From Candidatus Viadribacter manganicus (GTDB lineage: Bacteria > Pseudomonadota > Alphaproteobacteria > Caulobacterales > Aquidulcibacteraceae), in assembly GCF_001679665.1 (NCBI RefSeq), contig NZ_CP013244.1, positions 372,001-436,000 on the forward strand: a DNA stretch of 64,000 nt, read 5' to 3'. The position numbers and the translations under genes are program-made. Positions 17,853 through 28,320 of the stretch are shown here, piece after piece (position 1 is the stretch's first letter; each line of letters begins with the position of its first letter). The notes under the pieces were generated by a model. It was given only the letters and a program-made list of their open reading frames with translations. It did no database searches and was not told the DNA's origin.

Positions 17853-18596
17853 TCAGATCATGGCCATGCCGCCGTTCACATGCAACGTCTGACCCGTCAT
17901 GTAGCCGGCTTCTTCACTGGCCAGATAGACCGCGGCCGCTGCTACATCAGAACCTTCGCCAAGACGGCCGGAGGGAATTTTCGTCAATAGCGCGGCTTTT
18001 TGAGTGTCGTTCAGCACGTCTGTCATCGGCGATGCAATAAAGCCAGGGGCGATGCAATTGGCCGTCACGTTGCGGCTCGCGACTTCGGCGGCGAGCGCCT
18101 TGGTGAAACCGATCATGCCGGCTTTCGAAGCCGCATAATTCGCCTGTCCGGGGTTTCCGGTGACGCCTACAACCGAAGTGATGCCGATGATCCGGCCCCA
18201 ACGATTCTTCATCATGTTCTTCAGCGCCGCGCGCGAGAGGCGGAAATAGCCCTCGAGATTGATCTTCAGAACATTCTGAAAATCATCGTCCTTCATGCGC
18301 AGCAGTAGCCCATCTTTGGTGATGCCGGCATTGGCGACGAGGATATCGAGCCGCCCGCCAAGCGCTTGCTCAGCCTGGCCCACAAGCGCATCGACGGCCG
18401 CCGTATCCGAGAGATTGCACGGGGTGATGACGTGATCGCCGCCGAGTTCGGCTTTGACCTTCTCAAGCGCTTCGACACGCGTGCCTGATAGCGCAACGCG
18501 CGCGCCCTGCGAGGCCAACGCTTTGACAATCGCTCCGCCAATGCCACCCGAAGCGCCCGTCACGAGCGCGGTTTTTCCGCTGAGATTGAACATCAT
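17853..18596 (-). CDS. fabG: 3-oxoacyl-ACP reductase
   Basis: A 247-residue short-chain dehydrogenase that reduces 3-oxoacyl-ACP with NADPH in each elongation round. TGASGGIGG binds the cofactor near the N-terminus, VANAG follows, and the catalytic Ser (ITSVVG), Tyr and Lys (YAASKAG) are in place. The C-terminal [13 protein letters not shown] is typical of FabG. Start is one of two adjacent ATGs. Downstream 133 nt separate it from acpP; upstream it is 20 nt from the DUF1697 gene. Confidence 0.95.
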   Translation of the reverse strand: MMFNLSGKTALVTGASGGIGGAIVKALASQGARVALSGTRVEALEKVKAELGGDHVITPCNLSDTAAVDALVGQAEQALGGRLDILVANAGITKDGLLLRMKDDDFQNVLKINLEGYFRLSRAALKNMMKNRWGRIIGITSVVGVTGNPGQANYAASKAGMIGFTKALAAEVASRNVTANCIAPGFIASPMTDVLNDTQKAALLTKIPSGRLGEGSDVAAAAVYLASEEAGYMTGQTLHVNGGMAMI

Positions 18597-18616
18597 ACCC
18601 TCTTTCGCCGTGCGGC

Positions 18617-19135
18617 TTATTCTCCCTGGAGTGCGGCGGCAAGTTTGGTCGCCGTATTCCAGTTTCGCGCCGTGCCTAGCTTTGGCATTTTGAGCTTCGA
18701 GACGCCCTGACCGCTTGGAAACTTGATGTAGAGGCAGCCCTCACCCTGCTTCCACTCCTCGCCCGTGAGCGCGCTCTTCGCCATCGCGTCCAGCTCGGCC
18801 TTCGAAGCCGGCGCGCGCATGAAGTTCACGACCATGAACGAAGCGCTGGTCTTCGTGAACGCCTTGAAGGGATTGCCCGCGAGGACTGTTTCCAGTTCGC
18901 TGAGGTTGCGCACGAACACCTCAGTCTTCAAGCCAAGGCCATCCAAGATCATGGCTTCTAGCTTTGCCTCAAGCTTTGCGCCGGTGAGCTTGGAATTGAG
19001 CACCAAATTGCCGCTGGCAAGCAATGTGCGCACTTGTGTAAACCCCGCTGCCTCGCAGAGTTCACGCAGTTCGGACATGATGACCTTGCGATTGCCGAGA
19101 TTGACACCGCGCAGCATCGCAGCTTGCAGCGGCAT
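18617..19135 (-). CDS. DUF1697 protein
   Basis: A 172-residue protein with the DUF1697 N-terminus AAMLRGVNLGNRKVIMSELRELC and the LLASGNLVLNSK motif, plus a Trp- and Lys-rich C-terminus (KLGTARNWNTATKLAAAL). Biochemical role of the family is not established. It starts within the fabD stop codon (TGATG) and is followed 20 nt later by fabG, so it sits inside the fatty-acid operon. Length is normal for the family. Confidence 0.85.
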   Translation of the reverse strand: MPLQAAMLRGVNLGNRKVIMSELRELCEAAGFTQVRTLLASGNLVLNSKLTGAKLEAKLEAMILDGLGLKTEVFVRNLSELETVLAGNPFKAFTKTSASFMVVNFMRAPASKAELDAMAKSALTGEEWKQGEGCLYIKFPSGQGVSKLKMPKLGTARNWNTATKLAAALQGE

Positions 19136-20076
19136 CAGATCGTCTTCGCGAAGGCTTCCAGTTCAGCGGGCTCGTTCAACGCAACGGCCTGCGCATCGCG
19201 TGCATTGCGCTTGACCATGCCGCTGAGCTGCTTGCCGGCGCCGACTTCGACAAAGCGCTCGATGGCGCCTTCGGTCGACATCCACTCGATGCTTTCGCGC
19301 CAACGCACGCGGCCGGTGACCTGTTCAACCAAAAGCTTGCGCACCGTTGCAGGCTCGTTGACCGGGCGCGCCGTAACGTTCGCGACCACCGGCACAATCA
19401 GCGGCGCGATCGTCGCTGCGGCCAGCGCTTCAGCCATGACGTCTGCCGCAGGCTGCATCAAAGGCGAGTGAAATGGCGCGGAAACATTGAGTTTGATAGC
19501 GCGCGCGCCCTTTTCAGCAGCGTAAGCCAAAGCTGCATCGATGCCGGTTTTCGAGCCGGAAATCACGACGTTGCCGACATTGTTGTCGTTGGCGACGACC
19601 ACGACCCCGCCGCTTTCGCCGGCTTTGGCGATCTCTTCTGCCAACGCGACATCAACCTTGCCGATCAACGCCGCCATCGCGCCTTCCCCGACCGGCACGG
19701 CCGCCTGCATGGCGTTGCCGCGGGTGCGCAGCAGCCTCGCGGCATCAGCAACACTGAGCGCGCCGCTCGCTGCCAGCGCCGAATATTCTCCCAGCGAGTG
19801 CCCCGCCACGAACGCCGCTTTCGCAACACCGACGCCGAATTCGCGCTCCAACGCCCGCATCGCCGCCATGCTCACCGCCATCAAAGCGGGTTGGGCGTTC
19901 GCGGTCAAAGTAAGCTGATCCTCAGGCCCATTGAAGATGAGGCCGGACAGACTTTCCCCGAGCGCATCATCCACTTCCTGAAACACCTCACGGCTGGCGC
20001 CGAAAGCGTCGAAGAGACCCTTGCCCATGCCGGGCGCTTGGCTTCCCTGTCCGGGAAATATGAAGGCTGTGCTCAT
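19135..20076 (-). CDS. fabD: malonyl-CoA:ACP transacylase
   Basis: A 313-residue enzyme that loads malonyl groups from CoA to ACP. N-terminal FPGQGSQAPGMG and the nucleophile Ser94 in GHSLGEYSAL are diagnostic; VSAPFHSPLM later holds the catalytic His. I chose the ATG at 20076 (MSTAFIFPGQG) over one 18 nt upstream. It opens the fabD-DUF1697-fabG-acpP-fabF-mltG run on the minus strand, all in one direction. Confidence 0.95.
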   Translation of the reverse strand: MSTAFIFPGQGSQAPGMGKGLFDAFGASREVFQEVDDALGESLSGLIFNGPEDQLTLTANAQPALMAVSMAAMRALEREFGVGVAKAAFVAGHSLGEYSALAASGALSVADAARLLRTRGNAMQAAVPVGEGAMAALIGKVDVALAEEIAKAGESGGVVVVANDNNVGNVVISGSKTGIDAALAYAAEKGARAIKLNVSAPFHSPLMQPAADVMAEALAAATIAPLIVPVVANVTARPVNEPATVRKLLVEQVTGRVRWRESIEWMSTEGAIERFVEVGAGKQLSGMVKRNARDAQAVALNEPAELEAFAKTI

Positions 20077-20121
20077 GGGCGCGGCGTAGAACAAGGCCGC
20101 CGCAGCGGCAAGCTTAGGCTC

Positions 20122-20565
20122 TCAGGCGATGACCCAGCGGATGGTACGGCGCAGACGCCCGCCCGCCGTTGGGGTACCGTCGCTTGTCTCCGGCGCGATA
20201 CGGAACGCGCGCGATATCTGAAGCGAAGCCGATCCAAAGCCGTAGCCCGGGGGATCTTCCGACACGACCGTGCAATCAAGCCGGCCTTCGTCGACCACAA
20301 CGCAATCTAGCGTCGCCCGCCCGCCAACGTTCTCCTGCATCGCACGAACCGGGAAGAGTCTCGCAAAGTCCCCAGCGGTGGGCTGCTGGGTCCACCTCAA
20401 ACCGATCACCAGCGTTCCAGGCGGTGGCGGCGGCGCGGCAGGCGGATCGACGGCGACACCTGGGGGCGGCAACGAAACAGCGGGCGGATCGGCAGCGGCG
20501 TTTAGGGTCAAAAACGCTGAAAGGAGGGCTATTAACCCGAGTTGAGCCCACACCAGTCGCAGCAT
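20122..20565 (-). CDS. secreted protein with TonB C-terminal-like domain
   Basis: A 147-residue protein with a signal peptide (WAQLGLIALLSAFLTLNAAA), a proline-rich linker (PPPGVAVDPPAAPPPPP) and a C-terminal domain of the energy-transducer/TonB type: GRATLDCVVVDEGRLDCTVV, EDPPGYGFG and a closing RRTIRWVIA. The linker lacks the long periplasm-spanning length of true TonB and there is no membrane anchor beyond the signal peptide, so it is more likely a periplasmic protein using this fold. The two cysteines in the CVV..CTV repeat could pair. It ends 45 nt upstream of fabD. Confidence 0.7.
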   Translation of the reverse strand: MLRLVWAQLGLIALLSAFLTLNAAADPPAVSLPPPGVAVDPPAAPPPPPGTLVIGLRWTQQPTAGDFARLFPVRAMQENVGGRATLDCVVVDEGRLDCTVVSEDPPGYGFGSASLQISRAFRIAPETSDGTPTAGGRLRRTIRWVIA

Positions 20566-20619
20566 CGATGTCTCCCGTTCCGGCGCCGATATTACCGCTC
20601 ATCCAGGCCCCCGCCAGCC

Positions 20620-20648
20620 TTGCCATCCACAGACCCTTGCCGTATAGC
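20620..20648 (+). promoter_or_regulatory. candidate sigma-70 promoter for rpsF operon
   Basis: TTGCCA and TATAGC separated by exactly 17 nt, on the plus strand, about 110 nt before rpsF. A reasonable match to the housekeeping consensus and correctly placed upstream of the leader hairpin. Not proven from sequence alone. Confidence 0.45.
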
Positions 20649-20669
20649 CCCCGCCTTCGCGATCCGCGG

Positions 20670-20694
20670 CCCCGGAGGCATCCGCCATCCGGGG
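20670..20694 (+). promoter_or_regulatory. leader hairpin upstream of rpsF (possible S6:S18 binding site)
   Basis: A hairpin in the 5' untranslated region: outer stem CCCCGGA / TCCGGGG, inner stem GGC / GCC, a single bulged A, and an ATCC loop. Leaders of rpsF in many bacteria carry an RNA element bound by the S6:S18 complex, and the position fits. The known motif has a conserved CCG in a bulge; I see CCG spanning the loop and inner stem, so the match is only suggestive. Confidence 0.35.
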
Positions 20695-20758
20695 TCCATC
20701 GTTTTGGCCGGTCTTCCGCTGGTCAGGGCGCCGCGGGTTCTAACGGAAGAGGAAAAGT

Positions 20759-21166
20759 ATGGCTTTCTACGAGCACGTGTTCATCGCACGTCCCGAGATC
20801 TCGCCCCAGCAAGTCGACACGCTGGTCGAAGAACTCACCACCAAGATCAAAGAGTTGGGCGGCAACACCACGAAGACCGAGTACTGGGGTCTGCGTAACC
20901 TCACCTACCGCATCAAGAAAAACCGCAAGGGCCACTACGCGCTCATCAACATCGACGCTCCCGCGCCGGTGGTGCACGAGTTCGAGCGTCTGCTCCGCAT
21001 CAACGAAGACGTGATGCGCTTCAAGACGATCCGCGTTGAAGCTCTCGACGAAGAACCCTCACCGATCCTGGCGCGTCGCGATCGCGACGAACGCCGCCGT
21101 TCACGCCGCGAAGGCGGACGTGATGGCGAAGAAGGTCTCGGTGATTTTGACGGCGGCGAGGAATAA
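20759..21166 (+). CDS. rpsF: 30S ribosomal protein S6
   Basis: A 135-residue ribosomal protein of the 30S platform that binds with S18. The N-terminus [15 protein letters not shown] and the [21 protein letters not shown] segment are diagnostic. The C-terminus is extended by a highly charged Arg/Asp/Glu-rich tail ([13 protein letters not shown] and an acidic end), as in other alphaproteobacteria. A GGAAGAGG ribosome site precedes the start. First gene of rpsF-rpsR-rplI; rpsR begins 2 nt after it. Confidence 0.97.
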   Translation: MAFYEHVFIARPEISPQQVDTLVEELTTKIKELGGNTTKTEYWGLRNLTYRIKKNRKGHYALINIDAPAPVVHEFERLLRINEDVMRFKTIRVEALDEEPSPILARRDRDERRRSRREGGRDGEEGLGDFDGGEE

Positions 21167-21168
21167 TC

Positions 21169-21447
21169 ATGGCCCAGAAAATTCAAAAGGGCGCCCCGAA
21201 GTTCAACATCTCGAACATTCCGGCCCGTCGCCCGTTTGGTCGCCGGCGTAAGGTTTGCCCGTTCTCGGGCAGCGCCTCGCCGAAGATCGATTACAAGGAC
21301 GTAAAGCTGCTCCAACGCTACATCAGCGAAAAGGGCAAGATCGTCCCGGCGCGCATCACCGCCGTTTCCGCCAAAAAGCAACGCGAACTCGCGAAAGCCA
21401 TCAAGCTGGCCCGTGAACTCGCTCTGCTGCCGTTCGCCGTTCAATAA
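21169..21447 (+). CDS. rpsR: 30S ribosomal protein S18
   Basis: A 92-residue basic protein of the 30S platform, partner of S6. The family core [20 protein letters not shown] and [20 protein letters not shown] is clear. The N-terminal RRRKVCPF has a single Cys, fewer than the zinc-binding form. Two nt after rpsF and 13 nt before rplI, with an AGGAGG-type site (AAGGAGG) before rplI. Confidence 0.97.
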   Translation: MAQKIQKGAPKFNISNIPARRPFGRRRKVCPFSGSASPKIDYKDVKLLQRYISEKGKIVPARITAVSAKKQRELAKAIKLARELALLPFAVQ

Positions 21448-21460
21448 GGAGGCCAGCACC

Positions 21461-22036
21461 ATGCATGTCATCCTGCTTGAACGCGTCGAGAACCTCGGCA
21501 CCATCGGCGACGAAGTGAAGGTGCGCGACGGCTACGCGCGCAACTTCCTGTTGCCGAACAAGAAGGCGCTCCGCGCCAACGACGCAAACCGCAAGGTTTT
21601 CGAAGCCCGCCGCGCCGAACTCGAAGCCCGCAACGCTGAATCGAAAGCGACGGCGGAAAAGGCCTCGAGCAAAATCGACGGCACGTCTTACATCCTCATC
21701 CGCTCGGCGGGTGAAGGTGGTCAGCTTTACGGCTCAGTCTCTTCGCGCGACATCGCCGATGAGATCGTCAAGGCTGGCGCGAAAATCGATCGCAACTCGG
21801 TCGTTCTCGACAAGCCAATCAAGTCCATAGGCGTTTACGATGTCCGCGTGCGTCTGCACGCTGATGTCTCCGCGACGGTGAAGGTCAACGTTGCGCGTTC
21901 GGCTGATGAAGCCGAGCGTCAAGCGAAGGGCGAAAACGTTATCGCTTCGGCTGTTGAAGCCGATCGCGCCGACGAAGCCGCGCAAGCCAAGGAATTGGCT
22001 GCGAACGCCTTCGTGGACACCTCACCGCGCGACTAA
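21461..22036 (+). CDS. rplI: 50S ribosomal protein L9
   Basis: A 191-residue protein, longer than the roughly 150 of E. coli. The N-terminal domain [29 protein letters not shown] is the rRNA-binding region, then a long connecting helix and a C-terminal domain with [17 protein letters not shown]. About 40 extra residues rich in Ala and Glu follow the C-terminal domain, as often in alphaproteobacteria. Start chosen at 21461, after an AGGAGG site. Ends the operon at a strong terminator. Confidence 0.96.
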   Translation: MHVILLERVENLGTIGDEVKVRDGYARNFLLPNKKALRANDANRKVFEARRAELEARNAESKATAEKASSKIDGTSYILIRSAGEGGQLYGSVSSRDIADEIVKAGAKIDRNSVVLDKPIKSIGVYDVRVRLHADVSATVKVNVARSADEAERQAKGENVIASAVEADRADEAAQAKELAANAFVDTSPRD

Positions 22037-22061
22037 CGCCGGCGACAAAGACACTGGAACG

Positions 22062-22100
22062 AGGCCCGTTCGTCGCGAGATGAGCGGGCCTTTTCTTTTT
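22062..22100 (+). terminator. intrinsic terminator of the rpsF-rpsR-rplI operon
   Basis: A 13-bp stem (AGGCCCGTTCGTC with GATGAGCGGGCCT, two G-T wobbles) with a GCGA tetraloop, followed by TTTTCTTTTT. Classic Rho-independent terminator 25 nt after rplI. Confidence 0.9.
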
Positions 22101-22235
22101 GCGCGGCGCCATCGTTTCGATTCTGACTCGCCTCGACGCGTCAACAGTAAAGAGTCGTCACCGACTCATAGAAAACCAGCGTCAAGGTTTCGGCCTGTGA
22201 ACGATTGCCACGCCGAATCGGCTCATCTTGTCGGC

Positions 22236-23702
<1,467 letters not shown>

Positions 23703-24752
23703 GCCGCCGCGGCTCGCGCGGCTGAAGGTCGATCACGCCGCCATCGTCGAGAACTGGAATTTCTTCCGGAAGCTCGCGCCGGGCGCTGCAGTCGCCGCGG
23801 TCGTCAAAGCAGATGGGTACGGATTGGGCGCTGTCGGCGCCGCGCGCGCTTTGGCGCAGGCGGGCGCGCGCGTGTTCTTTACGGCGACGACCCAAGAAGG
23901 CGCCAACGTGCGCCGTGCGCTGGGTGAAGGACCGCAAGTCTTCGTCCTCAACGGTCCGAGCAACGACATCGACACCATCGTCGCTAGCAAGCTCACGCCG
24001 GTCTTGAACTCACTCGCCCAGATCAAACTTTGGGACCACCGCGCACCCGCCGCCTTGCACATCGACACCGGCATGAACCGGCTTGGCATCGGCCCCGAAG
24101 AATTGCCGCACGCCATGAGCGCGCTGAAGGACACATCGATCGCTTTGGTGATGAGCCACCTCGCCTGCGGCTCCGACACCAAGCACGCCTTCAACACAAC
24201 CCAGCTGCGCCGCTTCATTGACGCGTCAATGCTCTTCCCACGCGCGCCACTCTCTTTGGCCGCGACCGCAGGCGCGCTGATCGGCGCGGATTATCATTTC
24301 GATCTCATCCGTCCCGGCATTGGCCTTTACGGGTCCGGCGGACTCGACGCCGACAATCCGAAACTCGCCGCCACCGCAACGATCGAAGCACCGATCCTGC
24401 AAGTGCGCGATGCCGAGCCCGGCGAAACATTCGGCTACGGCGCTACCTTCACAGCAACGCAGAAAATGCGCACAGCCACCGTCGCCCTGGGCTACGCGGA
24501 CGGCTACTTGCGAAGCTTGAGCGGACGCGGCTATGGCGTCTTGGGGGGCGCAAAACGCCCAATCTTAGGGCGTGTGTCGATGGACCTGATCATCCTTGAT
24601 GTCACTGGCTGCGCCGAAGCACAGCCGGGAACGATGGTCGAATTCCTCGGCCCCAATGCGCCGCTCGACGATATCGCGGCGCTCGCGAACACCGCGCCTT
24701 ACGAGGTGCTCACCACACTCGCCGGCACAGTTCGCAAGAGCGGAGTGCGCGC

Positions 24753-25526
24753 GTGATCAATCCATTCGCTCCAATCGGCCGCGGTATTCTCGATATGCTC
24801 GCCGCGATCGGCCGCTTCTCGGCCTTTTGTGGCCGCGCTGTCGCTGCTGCGGTTTCGCCGCCGTTCTTCTTCGGCCAATTTCTGCGCCAGTGCATGCAGG
24901 TCGGCTACTTTTCGCTGCCAGTTGTGGGCGTCACCGCCGTCTTCATCGGCGCCGCGCTTGCGCTCAACATTTATGTCGGCGGCGCGCGCTTTAACGCCGA
25001 GCAGTTCGTCCCGAACATCGTCGTACTCGGCATCACGCGCGAACTTGGCCCCGTGCTTGCGGGCCTGATGCTCGCGGGCCGCGTCAGCGCCGGCATCGCC
25101 GCTGAAATCGGCACTATGCGCGTCACAGAACAGATCGACGCGATGACGACGCTCTCGACCGATCCGTTTAAATATCTCATTGCACCCCGCCTGCTCGCCG
25201 CGACTGTTACATTGCCGCTGCTTGTGCTGGTCGCCGACATTATCGGCGTCATGGGCGGCTATCTCGTCGCGGTGAACAGCCTCGATTTCAACGGCGCCGC
25301 CTATCTGCGCAACACGTTCGAGTTCATGGAACCTCAAGATGTTGGCTTGGGTCTGGTGAAGGCGGCGGTCTTCGGCTTCATCATCGCCGCCGTCGGTTGC
25401 TACCAGGGCTTCCGTTCCAGCGGCGGCGCGCTCGGCGTGGGCCGCGCGACGACGAGCGCCGTGGTGGTCGCCATCGTTCTCATTCTCGCGACGAACTATC
25501 TCGTCACCGCTTTTTTCGTGGAGTGA
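24753..25526 (+). CDS. mlaE: MlaE-family lipid ABC transporter permease
   Basis: A 257-residue inner-membrane permease of the MlaE/YrbE family, which moves phospholipids or related lipids between membranes. Five to six hydrophobic helices are visible and the family motifs TRELGPVLAGLMLAGRVSAG and AAEIGTMRVTEQIDAM are intact. GTG start overlaps the alr stop. The ATPase partner follows after 2 nt. The symbol is by family; the substrate may differ from that of E. coli Mla. Confidence 0.88.
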   Translation: MINPFAPIGRGILDMLAAIGRFSAFCGRAVAAAVSPPFFFGQFLRQCMQVGYFSLPVVGVTAVFIGAALALNIYVGGARFNAEQFVPNIVVLGITRELGPVLAGLMLAGRVSAGIAAEIGTMRVTEQIDAMTTLSTDPFKYLIAPRLLAATVTLPLLVLVADIIGVMGGYLVAVNSLDFNGAAYLRNTFEFMEPQDVGLGLVKAAVFGFIIAAVGCYQGFRSSGGALGVGRATTSAVVVAIVLILATNYLVTAFFVE

Positions 25527-25528
25527 GC

Positions 25529-26290
25529 ATGACCGCAAAACTCCAACTCGTCGGCATCAAGAAAAAGCTGCGCGGGCGCCAAGTGCTCGACGGCGTCGAT
25601 CTCGACGTGAACCAAGGCCGTTCGCTGGTCGTCATCGGTGGCTCGGGACAAGGCAAATCCGTGACGCTTAAGTGCGCGCTTGGACTGATGAGGCCGGACG
25701 CCGGTCAAGTGCTGGTCGACGGCGCCGACGTCACCAAGATGCCGGAAGAAATCCGCGCACGCGTAATGCGTAAGTTCGGCATGTTGTTTCAGGGCGGCGC
25801 GCTGTTCGACTCGCTGAGCGTCTGGGAAAACATCGCCTTTCGCCTGATCAACGCCGACAACATCGGCCGCAACGAGGCGCGCGAGCGGGCCATCGAAGCG
25901 ATGCGCAAAGTGCGCCTCGGACCTGAATTCGCGGATGTGCGGCCAACCGAGCTCTCAGGCGGCATGCAAAAGCGCGCCGGCCTCGCACGCGCCATCATTG
26001 CAAAGCCGGACATCCTCTTCTTCGATGAACCGACCACCGGCCTCGATCCCATCACCGCCGACGCGATCAATGACCTCATCGTCGAAATGGTGAAGGAACT
26101 CGGCTGCGCCGCTGTCTCGATCACGCACGATATGCCGAGCGCGCGCAAAATCGCCGATGAGATCGCCATGCTGCACAATGGCAAGATCGTCTGGCGCGGC
26201 CCCACCGCTATGCTCGACACCAGCGGCAATCCGATGGTCGATCAATTCGTGGCCGGCCGCGCCGAGGGGCCGATTCAAGCGGTCGTCTAA
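25529..26290 (+). CDS. mlaF: MlaF-family lipid ABC transporter ATP-binding protein
   Basis: A 253-residue ATPase pairing with the preceding permease. Walker A GGSGQGKS at 37-44, signature LSGGMQKRAGLARA, Walker B DILFFDEPTTGLDP and a switch histidine in SITHDMPSARKIA are all present. ATG at 25529 chosen because it follows the permease stop by 2 nt; a longer frame inside the permease is a shadow. No MlaD-type periplasmic subunit gene is next to it; gpx follows in the opposite direction. Confidence 0.9.
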   Translation: MTAKLQLVGIKKKLRGRQVLDGVDLDVNQGRSLVVIGGSGQGKSVTLKCALGLMRPDAGQVLVDGADVTKMPEEIRARVMRKFGMLFQGGALFDSLSVWENIAFRLINADNIGRNEARERAIEAMRKVRLGPEFADVRPTELSGGMQKRAGLARAIIAKPDILFFDEPTTGLDPITADAINDLIVEMVKELGCAAVSITHDMPSARKIADEIAMLHNGKIVWRGPTAMLDTSGNPMVDQFVAGRAEGPIQAVV

Positions 26291-26303
26291 AGCGCCAACG
26301 CGA

Positions 26304-26783
26304 TCAGAGGTGGCGCTGGATTACTTTGTCGAGCGCTTCTGGCTTCACCGTCGGCGCGTAACGCGCCAGCACTTTGCCATCGCGGCCAATCAGAAACTTT
26401 GTGAAATTCCATTTGATCCCGCGACCGAGCAGGCCGCCGCCTTTGGCGCGCGTCAGGTGCTCGTAGAGCGGATGCGCCTTGGGGCCGTTGACGTCGATCT
26501 TGGCAAACATCGGGAACGTAACATCATACGTGAGAGAACAGAAATTCTTGATCTCATTCGCGTCGCCCGGCTCCTGCTTGCCGAATTGATTGCAAGGGAA
26601 ACCCAACACCTCGACGCCCTGCGCCGCGTACTTGCGGTGCAATTCTTCGAGGCCTTTGTACTGATATGTGAAGCCGCATTGGCTCGCCGTATTTACGATG
26701 AGCAGCAGTTTGCCGCGATACTCTCCTAGCGAGCGCTCGTTTCCGTCGATGTCACGCGCGGTAAAATCGTAAATGCTGCTCAT
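26304..26783 (-). CDS. glutathione peroxidase family protein
   Basis: A 159-residue thiol peroxidase of the glutathione-peroxidase family. The peroxidatic residue is a cysteine (Cys36 in NTASQCGFTYQY), not selenocysteine; the Gln in FPCNQFGKQEPG and Trp in IKWNFTKFLIG complete the catalytic set. The Cys in GFPCNQF may be the resolving or a structural cysteine, so it probably uses thioredoxin. Divergent from radA with a 112-nt gap; converges on mlaF. Confidence 0.92.
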   Translation of the reverse strand: MSSIYDFTARDIDGNERSLGEYRGKLLLIVNTASQCGFTYQYKGLEELHRKYAAQGVEVLGFPCNQFGKQEPGDANEIKNFCSLTYDVTFPMFAKIDVNGPKAHPLYEHLTRAKGGGLLGRGIKWNFTKFLIGRDGKVLARYAPTVKPEALDKVIQRHL

Positions 26784-26895
26784 ACATCCCCACTTGTCGT
26801 TATCGATGGCGTTGCTTGCGCCCCATTATGCCATGGCGCATGCGTTAGCAGAGCCCGGGCGCTAGTCTCAACAGGAAGGATTCGCTGGAGCCAGA

Positions 26896-28275
26896 ATGGC
26901 CAAGTCAGATCACGTCTATACCTGCCAAGCATGCGGGGCGATTTGGGCCAAGTGGGCCGGCAAATGCGAAGCCTGCGGCGAGTGGAACACACTGGTTGAA
27001 GAAGCGGCGCGCGCGGTCGTCCCAGGCGCGTTCGCGGCGCCGGTCGCCGGCGCCAAGCGGGGCAAAGGGGTCGAATTCGTAGACCTTGCCGGCGTCGCCG
27101 ATCCACCGCCCCGTATCGCCACCGGCATCTCCGAGTTCGATCGCGTCTGCGGCGGCGGCTTAGTGCCCGCCTCCGCTATTCTAATCGGCGGCGATCCGGG
27201 GGTCGGCAAATCGACTCTGCTCCTACAAGCTGCAGCGTCCTTGGCGCGTGGCGGCGCCTCGGTCGCGTACGTCACCGGCGAGGAAGCCGAAGCGCAAGTG
27301 CAAGAACGTGCCCGGCGCCTCAAAGCGGCAGACGCCAATGTCAGCCTCGCTGCCGAAACCGACCTCCGCAAAATCCTCGATGGACTGAAGGCGCTAAAGC
27401 CGGACGTCGTCATCGTCGACTCGATCCAGACGCTTTACGCCGATGGCGTCGAAGCAGCGCCAGGCACGGTCGCACAGGTGCGCGCGTGTGCGCATGAATT
27501 GGTGCGCTTTGCGAAGAAAAGCGGCGCCGTAGTGATCCTCGTCGGCCACGTCACCAAGGATGGTCAGATTGCCGGACCGCGTGTCGTCGAGCACCTCGTC
27601 GACGCCGTGATCTATTTCGAGGGTGAGCGCGGCTTGCCGTTCCGGATTCTGCGCGCCGTCAAAAACCGCTTCGGTCCCACAGACGAGATCGGCGTGTTCG
27701 AAATGGTCGAACAAGGCTTGGTGGAAACGCCGAACCCGTCGGCGCTCTTTCTTGGCGACGCCGGCGAGCGACCTTCAGGCGCGGCTGTGTTCGCCGGTGT
27801 CGAGGGCTCACGGCCGGTCCTGGTGGAAATCCAAGCATTGGCGGCGCCCACAGCGTACGGCACGCCGAGGCGCGCGGTAGTGGGCTGGGATTCTGCTCGC
27901 CTTGCAATGATACTCGCCGTTCTTGAAACGCGTTGCGGGCTCTCGTTCTCTGGCCGCGATGTCTATCTCTCAGTAGCGGGCGGTTTACGCATTACCGAGC
28001 CTGCCGCAGATCTCGCGGTCGCCGCCGCGCTCGTCTCAGCACTCGCGGACAAGGCGCTCCCCAAGCACTGCGTCGTGTTTGGCGAAGTCGCGTTGTCAGG
28101 CGAAGTGCGCCCTGCGGGACGTAGTGACCTTCGGCTGAAGGAAGCCGCCAAGCTCGGCTTCACCAACGCCTTCGCGCCGCCGCAAAAGAAAAACAGCGCC
28201 AGCGGCGGTGTGAAGCTTAAACAGATCGGCCACATCGCCGATCTCGCCGCCGCGATTGGCATAGAGCCAGAATGA
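26896..28275 (+). CDS. radA: DNA repair protein RadA
   Basis: A 459-residue RecA-like branch-migration ATPase active in recombinational repair. The N-terminal zinc finger has cysteines 10, 13, 24 and 27; Walker A GGDPGVGKST is at 98-107; the KNRFG motif (KNRFGPTDEIG) typical of RadA follows, and the C-terminal part is a Lon-protease-like domain (VAAALVSALADKALP) without the catalytic pair expected of an active protease. Start at ATG 26896 after GGAGCCAG. Neighbours gpx and the MBL hydrolase are transcribed away or toward it, so it is a single-gene unit. Confidence 0.96.
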   Translation: MAKSDHVYTCQACGAIWAKWAGKCEACGEWNTLVEEAARAVVPGAFAAPVAGAKRGKGVEFVDLAGVADPPPRIATGISEFDRVCGGGLVPASAILIGGDPGVGKSTLLLQAAASLARGGASVAYVTGEEAEAQVQERARRLKAADANVSLAAETDLRKILDGLKALKPDVVIVDSIQTLYADGVEAAPGTVAQVRACAHELVRFAKKSGAVVILVGHVTKDGQIAGPRVVEHLVDAVIYFEGERGLPFRILRAVKNRFGPTDEIGVFEMVEQGLVETPNPSALFLGDAGERPSGAAVFAGVEGSRPVLVEIQALAAPTAYGTPRRAVVGWDSARLAMILAVLETRCGLSFSGRDVYLSVAGGLRITEPAADLAVAAALVSALADKALPKHCVVFGEVALSGEVRPAGRSDLRLKEAAKLGFTNAFAPPQKKNSASGGVKLKQIGHIADLAAAIGIEPE

Positions 28276-28320
28276 CTAGCTCGTCAGACAATCCGGACTC
28301 TTGCCGCCATTACGGCGCAA

